A stretch of DNA of 64,000 nucleotides from Phenylobacterium sp. LH3H17 (GTDB lineage Bacteria; Pseudomonadota; Alphaproteobacteria; Caulobacterales; Caulobacteraceae), in contig NZ_CP101283.1 of the NCBI RefSeq assembly GCF_024298925.1, forward strand, positions 434,001 to 498,000, given 5' to 3'. This document shows, in pieces, positions 55,068 to 64,000 of this stretch (positions within the stretch are counted from its first letter, which is position 1; each line of letters opens with the position of its first letter). The position numbers and the translations under genes are program-made. The notes under the pieces were generated by a model, which saw only the letters and a list, made by a program, of their open reading frames with translations, did no database searches and was not told the DNA's origin.

Positions 55068-55316
55068 CTAGTCGCAGCTTCCTATCTCGCCGCCTTCCAG
55101 GTCGACGATCAGGCATTGGCGCTCGCCGGTCTCGCAGTCGGTGAGCTGGACCTGGATCTCGCCGTCCTCGTCGGGGACGGGGCGCCAGCGGTCGATGAAG
55201 TCGAGGGCTGCGTCCTCGAAGCTCACCCCGAACACGTCGTGGCTCTGGTTGCGGCGTTCATGGACCCCGTGGGCCGAGAACCGGCGGATCGGGGCGGACT
55301 GGGTTTGGCTCGTCAT
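55068..55316 (-). CDS. Conserved hypothetical small acidic protein
   Basis: This 82-residue soluble protein begins MTSQTQSAPIRRFSAHGVHE. It has the segment SFEDAALDFIDRWRPVPDEDGEIQVQ and ends LIVDLEGGEIGSCD. The C-terminal half reads like a small beta-sheet (CETGERQCLIVDL). AGAGGCG precedes the ATG at 55316; an in-frame ATG at 55349 adds 11 residues. It resembles small uncharacterised proteins of Caulobacterales; function unknown. Confidence 0.68.
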   Translation of the reverse strand: MTSQTQSAPIRRFSAHGVHERRNQSHDVFGVSFEDAALDFIDRWRPVPDEDGEIQVQLTDCETGERQCLIVDLEGGEIGSCD

Positions 55317-55370
55317 CGGGCGCCTCTTGCTGGCGTGTCCGCTAGACAACTCCCAGGACGCGAAAAGGAT

Positions 55371-57182
55371 TCACCTCACCGAAGCCCAGGGTTTCGACAG
55401 CATGGTCGCGCAGTTGATCAGCCCGACCAGGGAATAGGTCTGCGGATAGTTGCCCCACAGTTCGCCGCCGTCGAAGGCGATATCCTCCGACAGCAACCCC
55501 GCCGCCGTGCGGCGGTTCAGCATCTCGGTGAACAGCTCGCGGGCCTCGGCCGCGCGTCCCGACAGGTGCAGCACCTCGATGAGCCAGAAGGTGCAGATGT
55601 TGAACGCGGTCTTGGGTTCACCGAAGTCGTCGGGCTGGGCGTAGCGCAGCATGAAGGACCCCCGGCGCAGGCCTTGCTCGACCGCCGCGATGGTGGCGGC
55701 CATGCGTGGGTCGTCCGGACTGACGAAGCGGACATCGACCAGCTGCAGCAGGCTAGCGTCCAGCTCGTCGCCGCCGAAGGTCGCGGCGAAACGGCCGAGC
55801 TCGGCGTTCCAGGCCCGTGTCTCGATGGTCTGCCGCACCGTGGCGGCGCGTTCGTTCCAGAAATCGGCGCGTTCCAGCAGGCCCAGCTTGGCCGCCGCAT
55901 TGCCCAGCCGGTCGCAGGCCGCCCAGCACATCACCGCCGAATAGGTGTGCACCGCCTCGCGGCCCCTGAACTCCCACAGGCTGGCGTCGGGCTTGTCGTG
56001 CAGCTCGAAGGCCCGGTCGCCCACCGGCTCCAGGCTGCGGAAGTCGTCGACCGTGGCCGGCCGGAACAGCCGCTCGTCGAAGAAGGCCTGCACCGTGGAA
56101 AGCACGATCTGTCCGTAGACGTCATGCTGCAGGTGTTCGTGCGCCTGGTTGCCCAGCCGCACCGGGCCCATGCCGCGATAGCCCGGCAGGTGCTCGGCGA
56201 AACGCTCGGTGAGCGAGGGCTCCAGCCCCACCCCGTAGAGCGGCTGGACGTGGCCGCCCTTCGAGCGGTCGACGATGTTGCGCAGGTAGCCGAGATAGTT
56301 TTCCAGCATGTCGGCGGCGCCCAGCCGGTTCAGCGCCTGCACCACGTAATAGGCGTCGCGCAGCCAGCAATAGCGGTAGTCCCAGTTGCGGCCCTGCTGG
56401 CCGTCGTGGGGCGGGTGCTCGGGGATCGAGGTGGTCAGGGCCGCGACGATGGCGCCGGTCTCCTCATGGGCGCAGAGCTTGAGCGTGATCGCCGCGCGGA
56501 TCACCGCCTCCTGCCACTCCAGCGGCACCGACAGGGTGCGCACCCAGCCGCGCCAATAGTCGGTGGTCTCCTTCAGCATCCGCTCGACGGTGGTGGAGAG
56601 GTCGGAATCAAACCCCTCGTCGGCGCCGAGGAACATGGCGATAGGCTCCTCCAGCCGGAACAGCCGCTCGTGCTCGATGTGACCCACGGGCGCGTCGGTG
56701 GTCATCCGCAGGGTCATCTCCCCACCCACATAGCGGATGTGGTTGGAGCCGGAGGTCCGCGCGAGGGGTGTCTGGCCCCAGTTGACGGTCGGGCGCAGGG
56801 ATATGCGGATATTGGCCGTGCCGGCCAGCGGCCGCACGATGCGGACGAAGGCCATCGGCCGGTAGACCCGGCCGAACTGCCGGTAGCGCGGGCAGAAGTC
56901 GATCACCTGCACCACGGCGCCCGACTTGTCGGTGATCTCGGTCGAGAGGATCGGGGTGTTGCGCAGGTAGCTCTGGCGGACGCTGGCCTGGTCCTCCAGG
57001 TCCACCGTCCAAAGTCCCTGGGCCTCGATGTCCTCGTCGGGATCGCGTCCGCCCAGCAGGGCCGAGAACACCGGGTCCCCGTCGACCCGGGGCGCGCAGG
57101 CCCAGACGAACCGGCCGGCGCGGTCGATCAGGGCGCTTGCCGCGCAGTTGCCGATAGGGAACAGGTCGAGGGTCTGGGTCAT
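55371..57182 (-). CDS. Glycoside hydrolase family 15 (glucoamylase/trehalase-like)
   Basis: This 603-residue protein has the bacterial GH15 layout: an N-terminal beta-sandwich (FPIGNCAASALIDRAGRFVWAC) and an (alpha/alpha)6 barrel. The barrel carries NWDYRYCWLRDA, a catalytic glutamate region in PVGDRAFELHDKPD, and a second in GLLSEDIAFDGGELWGN. Such enzymes hydrolyse alpha-glucosides or trehalose in the cytoplasm and often neighbour otsA and otsB. Here zwf separates them. There is no signal peptide. Confidence 0.9.
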   Translation of the reverse strand: MTQTLDLFPIGNCAASALIDRAGRFVWACAPRVDGDPVFSALLGGRDPDEDIEAQGLWTVDLEDQASVRQSYLRNTPILSTEITDKSGAVVQVIDFCPRYRQFGRVYRPMAFVRIVRPLAGTANIRISLRPTVNWGQTPLARTSGSNHIRYVGGEMTLRMTTDAPVGHIEHERLFRLEEPIAMFLGADEGFDSDLSTTVERMLKETTDYWRGWVRTLSVPLEWQEAVIRAAITLKLCAHEETGAIVAALTTSIPEHPPHDGQQGRNWDYRYCWLRDAYYVVQALNRLGAADMLENYLGYLRNIVDRSKGGHVQPLYGVGLEPSLTERFAEHLPGYRGMGPVRLGNQAHEHLQHDVYGQIVLSTVQAFFDERLFRPATVDDFRSLEPVGDRAFELHDKPDASLWEFRGREAVHTYSAVMCWAACDRLGNAAAKLGLLERADFWNERAATVRQTIETRAWNAELGRFAATFGGDELDASLLQLVDVRFVSPDDPRMAATIAAVEQGLRRGSFMLRYAQPDDFGEPKTAFNICTFWLIEVLHLSGRAAEARELFTEMLNRRTAAGLLSEDIAFDGGELWGNYPQTYSLVGLINCATMLSKPWASVR

Positions 57183-57316
57183 TGGTCAGGAATCCGCAAG
57201 CGGCAGGAACGGTTCAAGGGAGACACCATGCGTGCGCGGTTTGATAGTCTGCGATCCGAATCATCAGGCGCCGCCCGAGCGCCATGACACCGGTTGCCGC
57301 CCCCAAGGAGCCCAGG

Positions 57317-58735
57317 ATGATCCGCGACCGCCGAGCCCGCATCGTCGCGACCCTCGGCCCGGCCAGCCGGGGTGTGGCCAGGATCGCCGAACTGGCCCGC
57401 GCCGGCGCCGATGTGTTCCGGGTCAATTTCAGCCATGGCGTCCATGACGACCACGCCCGGACCATTGCCGACGTTCGCGCGGCCGAGGCCGTGGTCGGCC
57501 GGCCGCTGGCGGTGCTGGCCGACCTGCAGGGCCCGAAGATCCGCCTGGGCGAGTTCGCGGACAAGACGGTGCGGATCCGGCCGGGCCAGGACTTCCGGCT
57601 CGACCTCTCCGAGGTTCCCGGCGACGCCAGCCGCGTGGGCGTGCCCCTGGCCGAGGTGTTCGCCGCCTTGCGGCCGGGCGCCGACATCCTGCTGGACGAC
57701 GGCAAGGTGCGGCTGAAGGTCCGCCGCTGCGGCAAGGACTTCGCCGATACGGTGGTGGTCTCCGGCGACAGCCTCTCCGACCACAAGGGCCTCAACCTGC
57801 CCGGCCTGGCCATCCCGATCCCGGCCCTGACGCCCAAGGACCGCCAGGACCTGGCCTTCGCCCTCAATGAAGGCGTCGACTGGGTGGCGCTCTCCTTCGT
57901 CCAGCGGGCCTCGGACATGGCCGAGCTGCGCCAGATCGTCCAGGGCCGCGCGAGCGTCCTGGCCAAGATCGAAAAGCCCGCCGCCCTGGAGGCCCTCGAC
58001 GAGATCCTCGACCTTTGCCAGGCGGTGATGGTCGCCCGCGGCGACCTGGGGGTGGAGCTCAATCCCGAGGATGTGCCGGTGGTGCAGAAGGCCCTGATCC
58101 GGGCGGCGCGGACCCGCGGCATCCCGGTGATCGTCGCCACCCAGATGCTGGAATCGATGATCCACTCCCCGACCCCCACCCGCGCCGAGGCCTCCGACGT
58201 GGCCGGCGCGGTCTACGAGGGCGCCGACGCGGTCATGCTCTCGGCCGAGAGCGCGGTGGGCGACTATCCGGTGGAGGCCGTCACCATCATGGACCGCATC
58301 CTCTCCCGCGTGGAACAGGACCCGCGCTGGAGCGAGCTGATGCGCGCGGAGTATCCGGTGGACGACGCCGACGCCGACGCTCTGGTGGCCGCCGCCCGCC
58401 GCGCCGCGGAGGCCGCCTCCACCGCCTGCCTGGTGACCTTCACCACCACTGGGCAGACCGCCATGCGGATGGCGCGCGAGCGGCCGCTGCAGCCGATTCT
58501 GGCCCTGACGCCGTACCCGGCGGCGGCGCGCCGGCTCGCCCTGGTCTGGGGCGTGGAGTCCAAGGTGACCGAGGCGATCTCCGACCCCGAGGACCTCGCC
58601 CGCGCAGCGGTGGAGCAGGCCATGGAGATGGGTCTTGCCGGGCCGGGTCAGCGGGTTCTGATCCTGGCGGGTCTGCCCATGGGCTCGCCCGGCGCGGCCA
58701 ATATCCTGCGGCTCGCCCATACCCCACGCCGATAG
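57317..58735 (+). CDS. pyk: Pyruvate kinase
   Basis: This 472-residue enzyme converts phosphoenolpyruvate and ADP to pyruvate and ATP. Motifs are RIVATLGPAS at the N terminus, FRVNFSHGVHDD, DLQGPKIRLGEF, the catalytic lysine/glutamate in VLAKIEKPAALEALDEIL and MVARGDLGVELN. The C-terminal regulatory domain contains FTTTGQTAMRMA. I chose the ATG at 57317 after AAGGAG; an ATG at 57284 has no ribosome site. A dispersed repeat follows. Confidence 0.95.
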   Translation: MIRDRRARIVATLGPASRGVARIAELARAGADVFRVNFSHGVHDDHARTIADVRAAEAVVGRPLAVLADLQGPKIRLGEFADKTVRIRPGQDFRLDLSEVPGDASRVGVPLAEVFAALRPGADILLDDGKVRLKVRRCGKDFADTVVVSGDSLSDHKGLNLPGLAIPIPALTPKDRQDLAFALNEGVDWVALSFVQRASDMAELRQIVQGRASVLAKIEKPAALEALDEILDLCQAVMVARGDLGVELNPEDVPVVQKALIRAARTRGIPVIVATQMLESMIHSPTPTRAEASDVAGAVYEGADAVMLSAESAVGDYPVEAVTIMDRILSRVEQDPRWSELMRAEYPVDDADADALVAAARRAAEAASTACLVTFTTTGQTAMRMARERPLQPILALTPYPAAARRLALVWGVESKVTEAISDPEDLARAAVEQAMEMGLAGPGQRVLILAGLPMGSPGAANILRLAHTPRR

Positions 58736-58747
58736 GGACAGGGCAAA

Positions 58748-58884
58748 TGCTCCCCCTCTGGGGGAGCTGGCGGCGCAGCCGACTGAGGGGGACTTTGACT
58801 CTCTCGGCCGTGGATGAAGCCCCCTCCGTCTCGCCGCTTCGCGACGATCCACCTCCCCCAATCCGCGCTCCGCGCTGGGGGAGG
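58748..58884. repeat. Dispersed palindrome-rich intergenic repeat, copy 2
   Basis: The 181-bp gap between pyk and the debranching gene carries modules GCTCCCCCTCTGGGGGAGC, GACTGAGGGGG, CCCCTCCGTCTCGCCGCTTC and CACCTCCCCCA with GGGGGAGG. They are the reverse complement of modules in copy 1 (36383-36483). The copy is longer and its modules are less tightly packed. It lies between convergent genes and may also terminate transcripts. Confidence 0.72.
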
Positions 58885-58916
58885 ATCTGTGGTCCTGGAC
58901 TCTTGCCAGCAAACGA

Positions 58917-61067
58917 CTAGCGCACCCTGACCGGCACGCCCGCGCCGCCGCGGGCGTGAACCTCGACACGCGAACCGACGCGCTCGAAGCCCAGGTCGAT
59001 CCTGGCGTCACCGACCCGCAGGCCATCGATCCACAACCGGTCGATGCCGATCGGCAGACGCGGGTCGTAGACGTCGACCTCGCCCTTGTCGCCGTCGATA
59101 TGGATGCCCAGGCAGGCCTGGACCATCATGAACACCGAACCCGCCGCCCAGGCCTGCGGCAGGCAGGCCACTGGGTAGGCCACGGGCGGCTCGCCGGGCA
59201 TGCGTGTGAAGCCGCAGAACAGTTCCGGTAGGCGCATCTCGTAATTGTTGGCGGTCTCGAACAGGCCCGAGGTCAGGGACACCACCCCCTCGCGCTCGCC
59301 GTAGCGCGACAGGCCCATGGCGCAGAGCGCGGTGTCGTGCGGCCAGACCGATCCGTTGTGATAGCTCATCGGGTTGAAGCGCGCCTGGCCCGTGGCCAGC
59401 GTGCGCACCCCCCACCCGGAATCGAACGCCGCCGAAAGGATCCGCTTGGTCACCCGCCGCGCACGGTCAGGGGACGGCAGGCCGGAGAACAGCAGGTGGC
59501 CTGGGTTTGAGGACAGCACTCGGCAGAGCGTCCCCTCACCGTCGATGGCGATGCCGTAATACCCCTGGTCCTCCATCCAGAACAGCCGCTCGACCGCCTC
59601 GCGGATCTGCTCGGCGCGCCCGGCCCAGCGCTCGGCGCTTCGGGTGTCGTCCTTGCGGCGGGCGAAACCGGCCATGGCCCGGAAGGCGCTGAACGCGTAG
59701 CCCTGCACCTCCACCAGCGCGATCGGACCATCGGGGAACCGGCCGTCCTTGTGGAAGACGCTGTCCTCGGAATCCTTCCAGCCCTGGTTGGAGAGGCCGG
59801 AATCCTGGCCGCGCTTGTAGTCGATCAGCCCGTCGGCGTTGGTGTCGCCGTAGCGCTCCATCCAGGCGGTCGCCGCCTGCAGGGCCGGCCACAGGTCGTC
59901 GATCAGGGCGAAGTCGCCGGTGCGCTCGGCATAGGCGCCGGCCAGGGCCACGAACAGCGGCGTGGTGTCGACGCCGCCGTAATAGCGGCCGAACGGCACC
60001 TCGCCCAAGGCCGGCATCTCGCCCTTGCGGGTCTCGTGCATGATCTTGCCCGGGGCGGAGTCGCGGAACGCGGAGACCTCCTCGGCCTGGTGTGCGGCCA
60101 GGTAGGTCAGCACGCCCTTGGCCAGGCTGGGCTCGAACCAGAGGATCTGCCAGGCGGTGATGATCGCGTCGCGGCCGAAGGCGGTCGAGAACCAGGGGAT
60201 GCCGGCATAGGGATAGGGACCGGTCTCCATGCGGGTGGTGAGCAGGGCGAGGTCGGCCTTGGATTTTTCCAGCCATTCGTTGAACAGTCGCCCTGAGGTC
60301 CGCAGCCGCGCCCCGTGCCGGCGCCGCGCCCGCATGTCCCAGCGCGCGCGGGCCGCGGCGTCGCGGAAACGCTCCTTGCTGGGGATGTGGCCGCCGTCCG
60401 ATCCGATCTCCAGATAGAGCTCCAGCCGGCCCTCGGGCTGCAGGGAATACATGTAGTCGGCCCGGTGCGCTCCCAGCCGCCCAGGCGGGTCGGAGAATGT
60501 GATGACGCTGGTCCGTTCGACCGCGTCCAGCCCCTCGTAGCGGAAGCGCACTGAGCGGCCGTCGAGCTCGGGCGTGCGCTGGTAGCCCCGCTTGGCGCGC
60601 GTCATGCCGCGCACCTCGAACATGTCGTGGAAGTCCGCGGCGAACTCCAGCGACAGGGGCAGCAGCACCACGTCGCGGCTGTAGTTGAAGCAGGTGATCC
60701 GCTCGTAAAGCCGTTCCTCCCACAGGAACCGCTTGCGCTCCACGTGCAGAACGCCGGGCGGGCCCATGGGGCCGCCGGGATAGGGCAGGGCCTGGTTGGC
60801 GCCGTTGGAGGTGAAGAAGACGTTATCCTGGGCGATCGCCGCCGACAGCAGGGACGGGGGCTGGCCGCCCAGCAGCAGCCGGAACTGCGACAGGATACGG
60901 GTGTCGTTGTGGAACAGGCCGTCGCCGGCGCCCAGGATGTCGCCGAAGGCGTCGCACACCACGAAGGTGTCCTTGTCCTTCAGCGAGAACATCCGGTACG
61001 GGACGCGGGGCTCGCGGGTTTCGCCGTGCTCGACGGGCGCGTCGGGGGCCGGCGCGAGGTCGTCCAT
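58917..61067 (-). CDS. Amylo-alpha-1,6-glucosidase-type glycogen debranching protein
   Basis: This 716-residue cytoplasmic protein has the bacterial debranching N-terminal domain (FSLKDKDTFVVCDAFGDILG; GLFHNDTRILSQF) and a C-terminal (alpha/alpha)6 barrel: WFSTAFGRDAIITAWQ, GRYYGGVDTTPLFVAL and SVWPHDTALCAMGLSRYG. It probably trims alpha-glucans. It starts 12 bp after the glycosyltransferase stop, so the two form an operon. No glycogen synthase or phosphorylase is in the window. Confidence 0.87.
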   Translation of the reverse strand: MDDLAPAPDAPVEHGETREPRVPYRMFSLKDKDTFVVCDAFGDILGAGDGLFHNDTRILSQFRLLLGGQPPSLLSAAIAQDNVFFTSNGANQALPYPGGPMGPPGVLHVERKRFLWEERLYERITCFNYSRDVVLLPLSLEFAADFHDMFEVRGMTRAKRGYQRTPELDGRSVRFRYEGLDAVERTSVITFSDPPGRLGAHRADYMYSLQPEGRLELYLEIGSDGGHIPSKERFRDAAARARWDMRARRRHGARLRTSGRLFNEWLEKSKADLALLTTRMETGPYPYAGIPWFSTAFGRDAIITAWQILWFEPSLAKGVLTYLAAHQAEEVSAFRDSAPGKIMHETRKGEMPALGEVPFGRYYGGVDTTPLFVALAGAYAERTGDFALIDDLWPALQAATAWMERYGDTNADGLIDYKRGQDSGLSNQGWKDSEDSVFHKDGRFPDGPIALVEVQGYAFSAFRAMAGFARRKDDTRSAERWAGRAEQIREAVERLFWMEDQGYYGIAIDGEGTLCRVLSSNPGHLLFSGLPSPDRARRVTKRILSAAFDSGWGVRTLATGQARFNPMSYHNGSVWPHDTALCAMGLSRYGEREGVVSLTSGLFETANNYEMRLPELFCGFTRMPGEPPVAYPVACLPQAWAAGSVFMMVQACLGIHIDGDKGEVDVYDPRLPIGIDRLWIDGLRVGDARIDLGFERVGSRVEVHARGGAGVPVRVR

Positions 61068-61079
61068 CGGTCTCTGTCC

Positions 61080-62144
61080 TCAGCCGTTCGCGGCGAGGGC
61101 GACGTCGCGCGGGACGGACGCGCCGGCGCCCGCGTACAGATCAAGATACCGCCGGGCCATGGCCGTCGCCGAGAACCGATGCTCGAATCTGCGCCTCACC
61201 TCCCGCCGGTCCAAGCCCACGGCGCGGCGCACGGCGGCGGCGGCCTCGTCCTCGTCGTGAACGATATAGCCGGTGACCCCGTCCTCGATCACCTCCGGCA
61301 CCGAGCCGCAGGCATAGGCCACCACCGGCGTCCCGCAAGCCATGGCCTCGATCATCACCAGGCCGAAGGGTTCCGGCCAATCGATGGGGAACAGCAGGGC
61401 CGCGGCCCCGCCCAGGAAAGCCGACTTCTCAGCGTCGCCGATCTCGCCGACGAACTCGACCAGGGGCTCGGCCAGGATCAGCGGCTCGATCTTATCCTGA
61501 TAGTAGCGCTGGTCGGCGGAGTCGACCTTGGCGGCGATCTTCAGGCGCATGCCCAACCGCTTGGCGATGGCGATGGCGCGGTCCGGCCGCTTTTCCGGCG
61601 AGATCCGCCCGAGGAAGGCCAGGTAGGCGCCGGGCTCGTAGCTCGGCCGGTAGAGGTCGGCGCTCATGCCGTGATGCACCGTGCCCGCCCAGTTGGCGAA
61701 GGGAATCGGCCGCCTCTGGTCGTCGGAGATCGAGACCAGCGGGAACTGTCGCCAGCGCCGGTAGACGTCGGGCAGGTCCTTCAGGTCCAGGCGACCGTGC
61801 AGGGTGGTGAGCGTCTTGTCCGGCATGGCCTCGAAGAAGGGGAAATGGATCATATCGGTGTGGAAGTGGATCACGTCGAACTCCGACGCGCGCCGCCGCA
61901 CCTCGATGAGCTGGGTCATGTGGGCCGCCAGGTCCGACTTCAGCGTCGCCGGGTCCAGACGGATCGCCTGGTCGCGGACGGAGACCAGCCGCGCCTTGGT
62001 CTGGGCCTCGGCGCTGGCGAACAGGGTGACCTCGTGGCCCAACTCCACCAGGGCGTCGGTCAGGTGCGCCACCACCCGCTCCGTGCCGCCATAGAACTTG
62101 GGCGGGACGGCCTCATAGAGCGGCGGAACCTGAGCGATCCTCAT
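61080..62144 (-). CDS. Glycosyltransferase family 4 protein
   Basis: This 354-residue GT-B protein begins MRIAQVPPLYEAVPPKFYGG, the usual GT4 first loop. It has AYLAFLGRISPEKRPDRAI for the nucleotide-sugar domain and the E-x7-E element in EPFGLVMIEAMACGTPVVA. It transfers a sugar to an unknown acceptor. I chose the ATG at 62144 after GGAGTCC; the frame extends to 62213. It pairs with the debranching gene, a combination seen in other bacteria, and may make an alpha-glucan or glycolipid. Confidence 0.88.
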   Translation of the reverse strand: MRIAQVPPLYEAVPPKFYGGTERVVAHLTDALVELGHEVTLFASAEAQTKARLVSVRDQAIRLDPATLKSDLAAHMTQLIEVRRRASEFDVIHFHTDMIHFPFFEAMPDKTLTTLHGRLDLKDLPDVYRRWRQFPLVSISDDQRRPIPFANWAGTVHHGMSADLYRPSYEPGAYLAFLGRISPEKRPDRAIAIAKRLGMRLKIAAKVDSADQRYYQDKIEPLILAEPLVEFVGEIGDAEKSAFLGGAAALLFPIDWPEPFGLVMIEAMACGTPVVAYACGSVPEVIEDGVTGYIVHDEDEAAAAVRRAVGLDRREVRRRFEHRFSATAMARRYLDLYAGAGASVPRDVALAANG

Positions 62145-62314
62145 GGTGGACTCCTGACGATGCGGGCAAGCCCCCTCAACAGGCCGCGCGGATTGGAGGC
62201 GGGCCATAGGCATAGCTCCCCAACCCAGGGGATTGTTCCGCAGCGCGGCGCTAATTCTCGCCCGATAGGCGAAATGCGGCGGCGTTTGTCGTTCACAGGC
62301 GTTAAGGGCGGAAC

Positions 62315-62989
62315 ATGATCGAGACCTTCCCGACTTCCGCCGCCCTCGCCGCGGCCGCCGCGACCGCCGCGCATGCGGCCCTGCTCTCGGCGATCGACCA
62401 TCGCGGCGGCGCCAGCCTGGTGGCTACCGGCGGCCGTTCGCCCGCGCCGGTCTATGACCAGCTCTGCCGCTCGCGGCTGGATTGGAGCCGGGTCGCCGTC
62501 ACCCTGTCGGACGATCGCTTCGTGCCCTCGGACTCGCCGGATTCCAACGAACGCCTGGTGCGCGAGCGGCTGCTGGTCGAGGCCGCCGCCGCCGCGCGCT
62601 TCGTGCCGCTGTCGCGCCCGGCCGACAGTCCCCAGGCCGCCGCCGACCTGGCCGAGCCGGAGATCGCGGCCCTCGGCTCCTACGACATGCTGCTGCTGGG
62701 CATGGGCGAGGACGGCCACGTGGCCTCGCTGATCCCCGGCAGCCCTGTGCTCGCGGCCGGCATGGATCTGGCCTCCGACCGCCTGCTGCTGGGCGTTCCG
62801 GCCGGCGTCGGCTCCCCGCCCGTCGCGCGGATCACCATGACCCTGCCCGCCCTGCTGCGCGCCCGCGCCACCCTGATCCTGATCTCCGGCGCGACGAAGC
62901 GGGCGATCGTCGAGAACGGCGCCGGTCTTCCCGTGCACGCCTTGCTGGAACAGGCTAAAGCGCCCGTTCGCATCCTCTGGACGCCGTGA
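62315..62989 (+). CDS. pgl: 6-Phosphogluconolactonase
   Basis: This 224-residue protein of the NagB/RpiA/DevB fold hydrolyses 6-phosphogluconolactone. Motifs are [14 protein letters not shown] (phosphate binding), [18 protein letters not shown] and [17 protein letters not shown] with the catalytic histidine. The ATG follows GGGCGGAAC. It precedes edd by 14 bp on the same strand. zwf, its usual upstream partner, is 7.3 kb away. The 170-bp divergent region upstream (62145-62314) shows no motif I can name. Confidence 0.93.
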   Translation: MIETFPTSAALAAAAATAAHAALLSAIDHRGGASLVATGGRSPAPVYDQLCRSRLDWSRVAVTLSDDRFVPSDSPDSNERLVRERLLVEAAAAARFVPLSRPADSPQAAADLAEPEIAALGSYDMLLLGMGEDGHVASLIPGSPVLAAGMDLASDRLLLGVPAGVGSPPVARITMTLPALLRARATLILISGATKRAIVENGAGLPVHALLEQAKAPVRILWTP

Positions 62990-63003
62990 GTTCGAGAGCC
63001 GCC

Positions 63004-64000
63004 ATGTCCCTCCATCCCGTCACCGCCGCTGTCACCGAACGCATCGTCGAACGCAGCCGCGAGGTCCGTGCCGACTACCTGGACCGCATGGAGGCCGCCC
63101 GCAACCAGGGCCCGGGTCGCGCCAAGCTCTCCTGCGCCAACTGGGCCCACGCCTTCGCCGCCTCGCCGGACGAGGACAAGCAGCGGATGCGCAATCCCGC
63201 GGCGCCCAATATCGCCATCGTCTCGGCCTATAACGACATGCTGTCGGCCCACCAGCCGCTGGAGCGCTTCCCCGAGCTCATCAAGGCCGGGGCGGAGGAG
63301 GTGGGCGCCACGGCCCAGTTCGCCGGCGGGACGCCCGCCATGTGCGATGGCGTGACCCAGGGCCGTCCGGGGATGGAGCTGTCGCTGTTCTCCCGCGACG
63401 TCATCGCCATGTCGACGGCCGTCGCCCTGACCCACGACGCCTTCGACGCCGCCCTGCTGCTGGGGATCTGCGACAAGATCGTGCCCGGCCTGACCATCGG
63501 CGCCCTGGCCTTCGGCCACCTGCCGGTGATCTTCGTGCCCGGCGGGCCTATGAGCAGCGGCCTCTCCAACGCCGAGAAGGCCCGGGTGCGCGGCCTGTTC
63601 GCCGAGGGCAAGGCCACCCGTGACGAACTGCTCGACGTCGAGATGAAGTCCTATCACGGGCCGGGGACCTGCACCTTCTATGGCACCGCCAACTCCAACC
63701 AGATGATGATGGAGATGATGGGCCTGCATCTGCCAGGCTCGGCCTTCATCCACCCCAACACACCCCTGCGCGACGCCCTCGTGGCCTACGCTCCGAAGCG
63801 CGCCGTCGAGATCACCCAGGCGGCCAACGCCTATACGCCGATGGCCGCGGTGGTGGACGCCAAGGCCATCGTCAACGCCCTGGCCGGGCTGCTCGCCACC
63901 GGCGGCTCGACCAACCACACCCTGCATCTGGTCGCCATGGCCCGGGCCGCGGGCGTGCTGATCGACTGGACGGATTTCGACGAGCTGTCGGCCGTCACCC
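63004..64000 (+). CDS. edd: 6-Phosphogluconate dehydratase, N-terminal part (runs off window)
   Basis: The frame opens at the ATG at 63004 and is still open at the right edge, showing about 332 residues of a family of about 600. It begins [20 protein letters not shown]. It carries IlvD/Edd motifs with Fe-S cysteines in [16 protein letters not shown] and [11 protein letters not shown], plus [20 protein letters not shown]. The enzyme dehydrates 6-phosphogluconate to KDPG in the Entner-Doudoroff pathway. GAGAGCC lies upstream. Confidence 0.94.
   Translation, partial: MSLHPVTAAVTERIVERSREVRADYLDRMEAARNQGPGRAKLSCANWAHAFAASPDEDKQRMRNPAAPNIAIVSAYNDMLSAHQPLERFPELIKAGAEEVGATAQFAGGTPAMCDGVTQGRPGMELSLFSRDVIAMSTAVALTHDAFDAALLLGICDKIVPGLTIGALAFGHLPVIFVPGGPMSSGLSNAEKARVRGLFAEGKATRDELLDVEMKSYHGPGTCTFYGTANSNQMMMEMMGLHLPGSAFIHPNTPLRDALVAYAPKRAVEITQAANAYTPMAAVVDAKAIVNALAGLLATGGSTNHTLHLVAMARAAGVLIDWTDFDELSAVT

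Noticed and set aside
55116-57287. 723-codon antisense frame over the GH15 gene
   Set aside because: Shadow of the GH15 coding strand; composition is atypical and no domain is visible.

Overview
This is a high-G+C, gene-dense stretch of an alphaproteobacterial chromosome, most likely from Caulobacteraceae (Phenylobacterium or a close relative; genus is an inference). Support comes from the 3' end of a ChpT-type phosphotransferase, the PhyR-NepR-EcfG general stress response (GSR) module, a CtrA-like site, an alphaproteobacterial GAAC-N7-GAAC LexA box and a zwf/pgl/edd Entner-Doudoroff set. I see no rRNA, tRNA, insertion sequence, prophage or CRISPR array. No gene-free stretch exceeds 300 bases; the longest, 33041-33286, is described under its features.

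Layout. 1-7.8 kb: chpT end, then mixed metabolic and detoxification genes (two VOC proteins, an APH-like kinase, two GSTs, a secreted amidohydrolase, a TauD-like dioxygenase, an SDR, an NTF2-like protein). 7.9-9.2 kb: a CheY-like receiver overlapping a CheR methyltransferase. 9.2-19 kb: the GSR superlocus. The operon nepR-ecfG-phyK diverges from phyR. Around it are an entericidin, two DUF1328 membrane peptides, a DUF883/holin-like pair, a glycine-zipper lipoprotein, a lipid kinase/phosphoesterase pair, a candidate C-rich-loop small RNA and Fe-SOD. By reading I find nine exact GGAAC-N16/17-CGTT promoters plus one GGTT variant here. Chance predicts roughly one exact match in the whole 64 kb on both strands. 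A PAS-HWE kinase with a FATGUY-type receiver closes the block.

20-39 kb: hydrolase, COQ9, rpsU (apparently starting at CTG), ftsH-folP, SDR, thiD-nucleotidyltransferase, GNAT, two hybrid histidine kinases flanking two secreted charged-repeat proteins, two Caulobacterales-type unknowns, an EamA transporter, the serC-serA serine pathway, and a BNR-repeat/MoaD-like pair. 39.6-45.5 kb: SOS mutagenesis cassette imuA-imuB-(VOC)-dnaE2 under a LexA box. 45.6-51.3 kb: esterase, Ku, an RcnB-like protein and LigD (non-homologous end joining). 51-64 kb: carbon metabolism, with otsB-otsA (trehalose; otsA overlaps ligD by at least 185 bp), zwf, a GH15 glucoamylase-like enzyme, pyruvate kinase, a GT4 plus debranching-enzyme pair, pgl and the start of edd.

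How it fits together. In the known partner-switching model, a stress signal reaches PhyR through a HWE/HisKA_2 kinase, phospho-PhyR sequesters NepR, and EcfG is released. Here EcfG would fire its own operon, phyR, and a ring of neighbouring envelope and small-RNA genes. DNA repair (ImuAB-DnaE2, Ku-LigD) and trehalose synthesis lie in the same window, but I found no EcfG site upstream of them.
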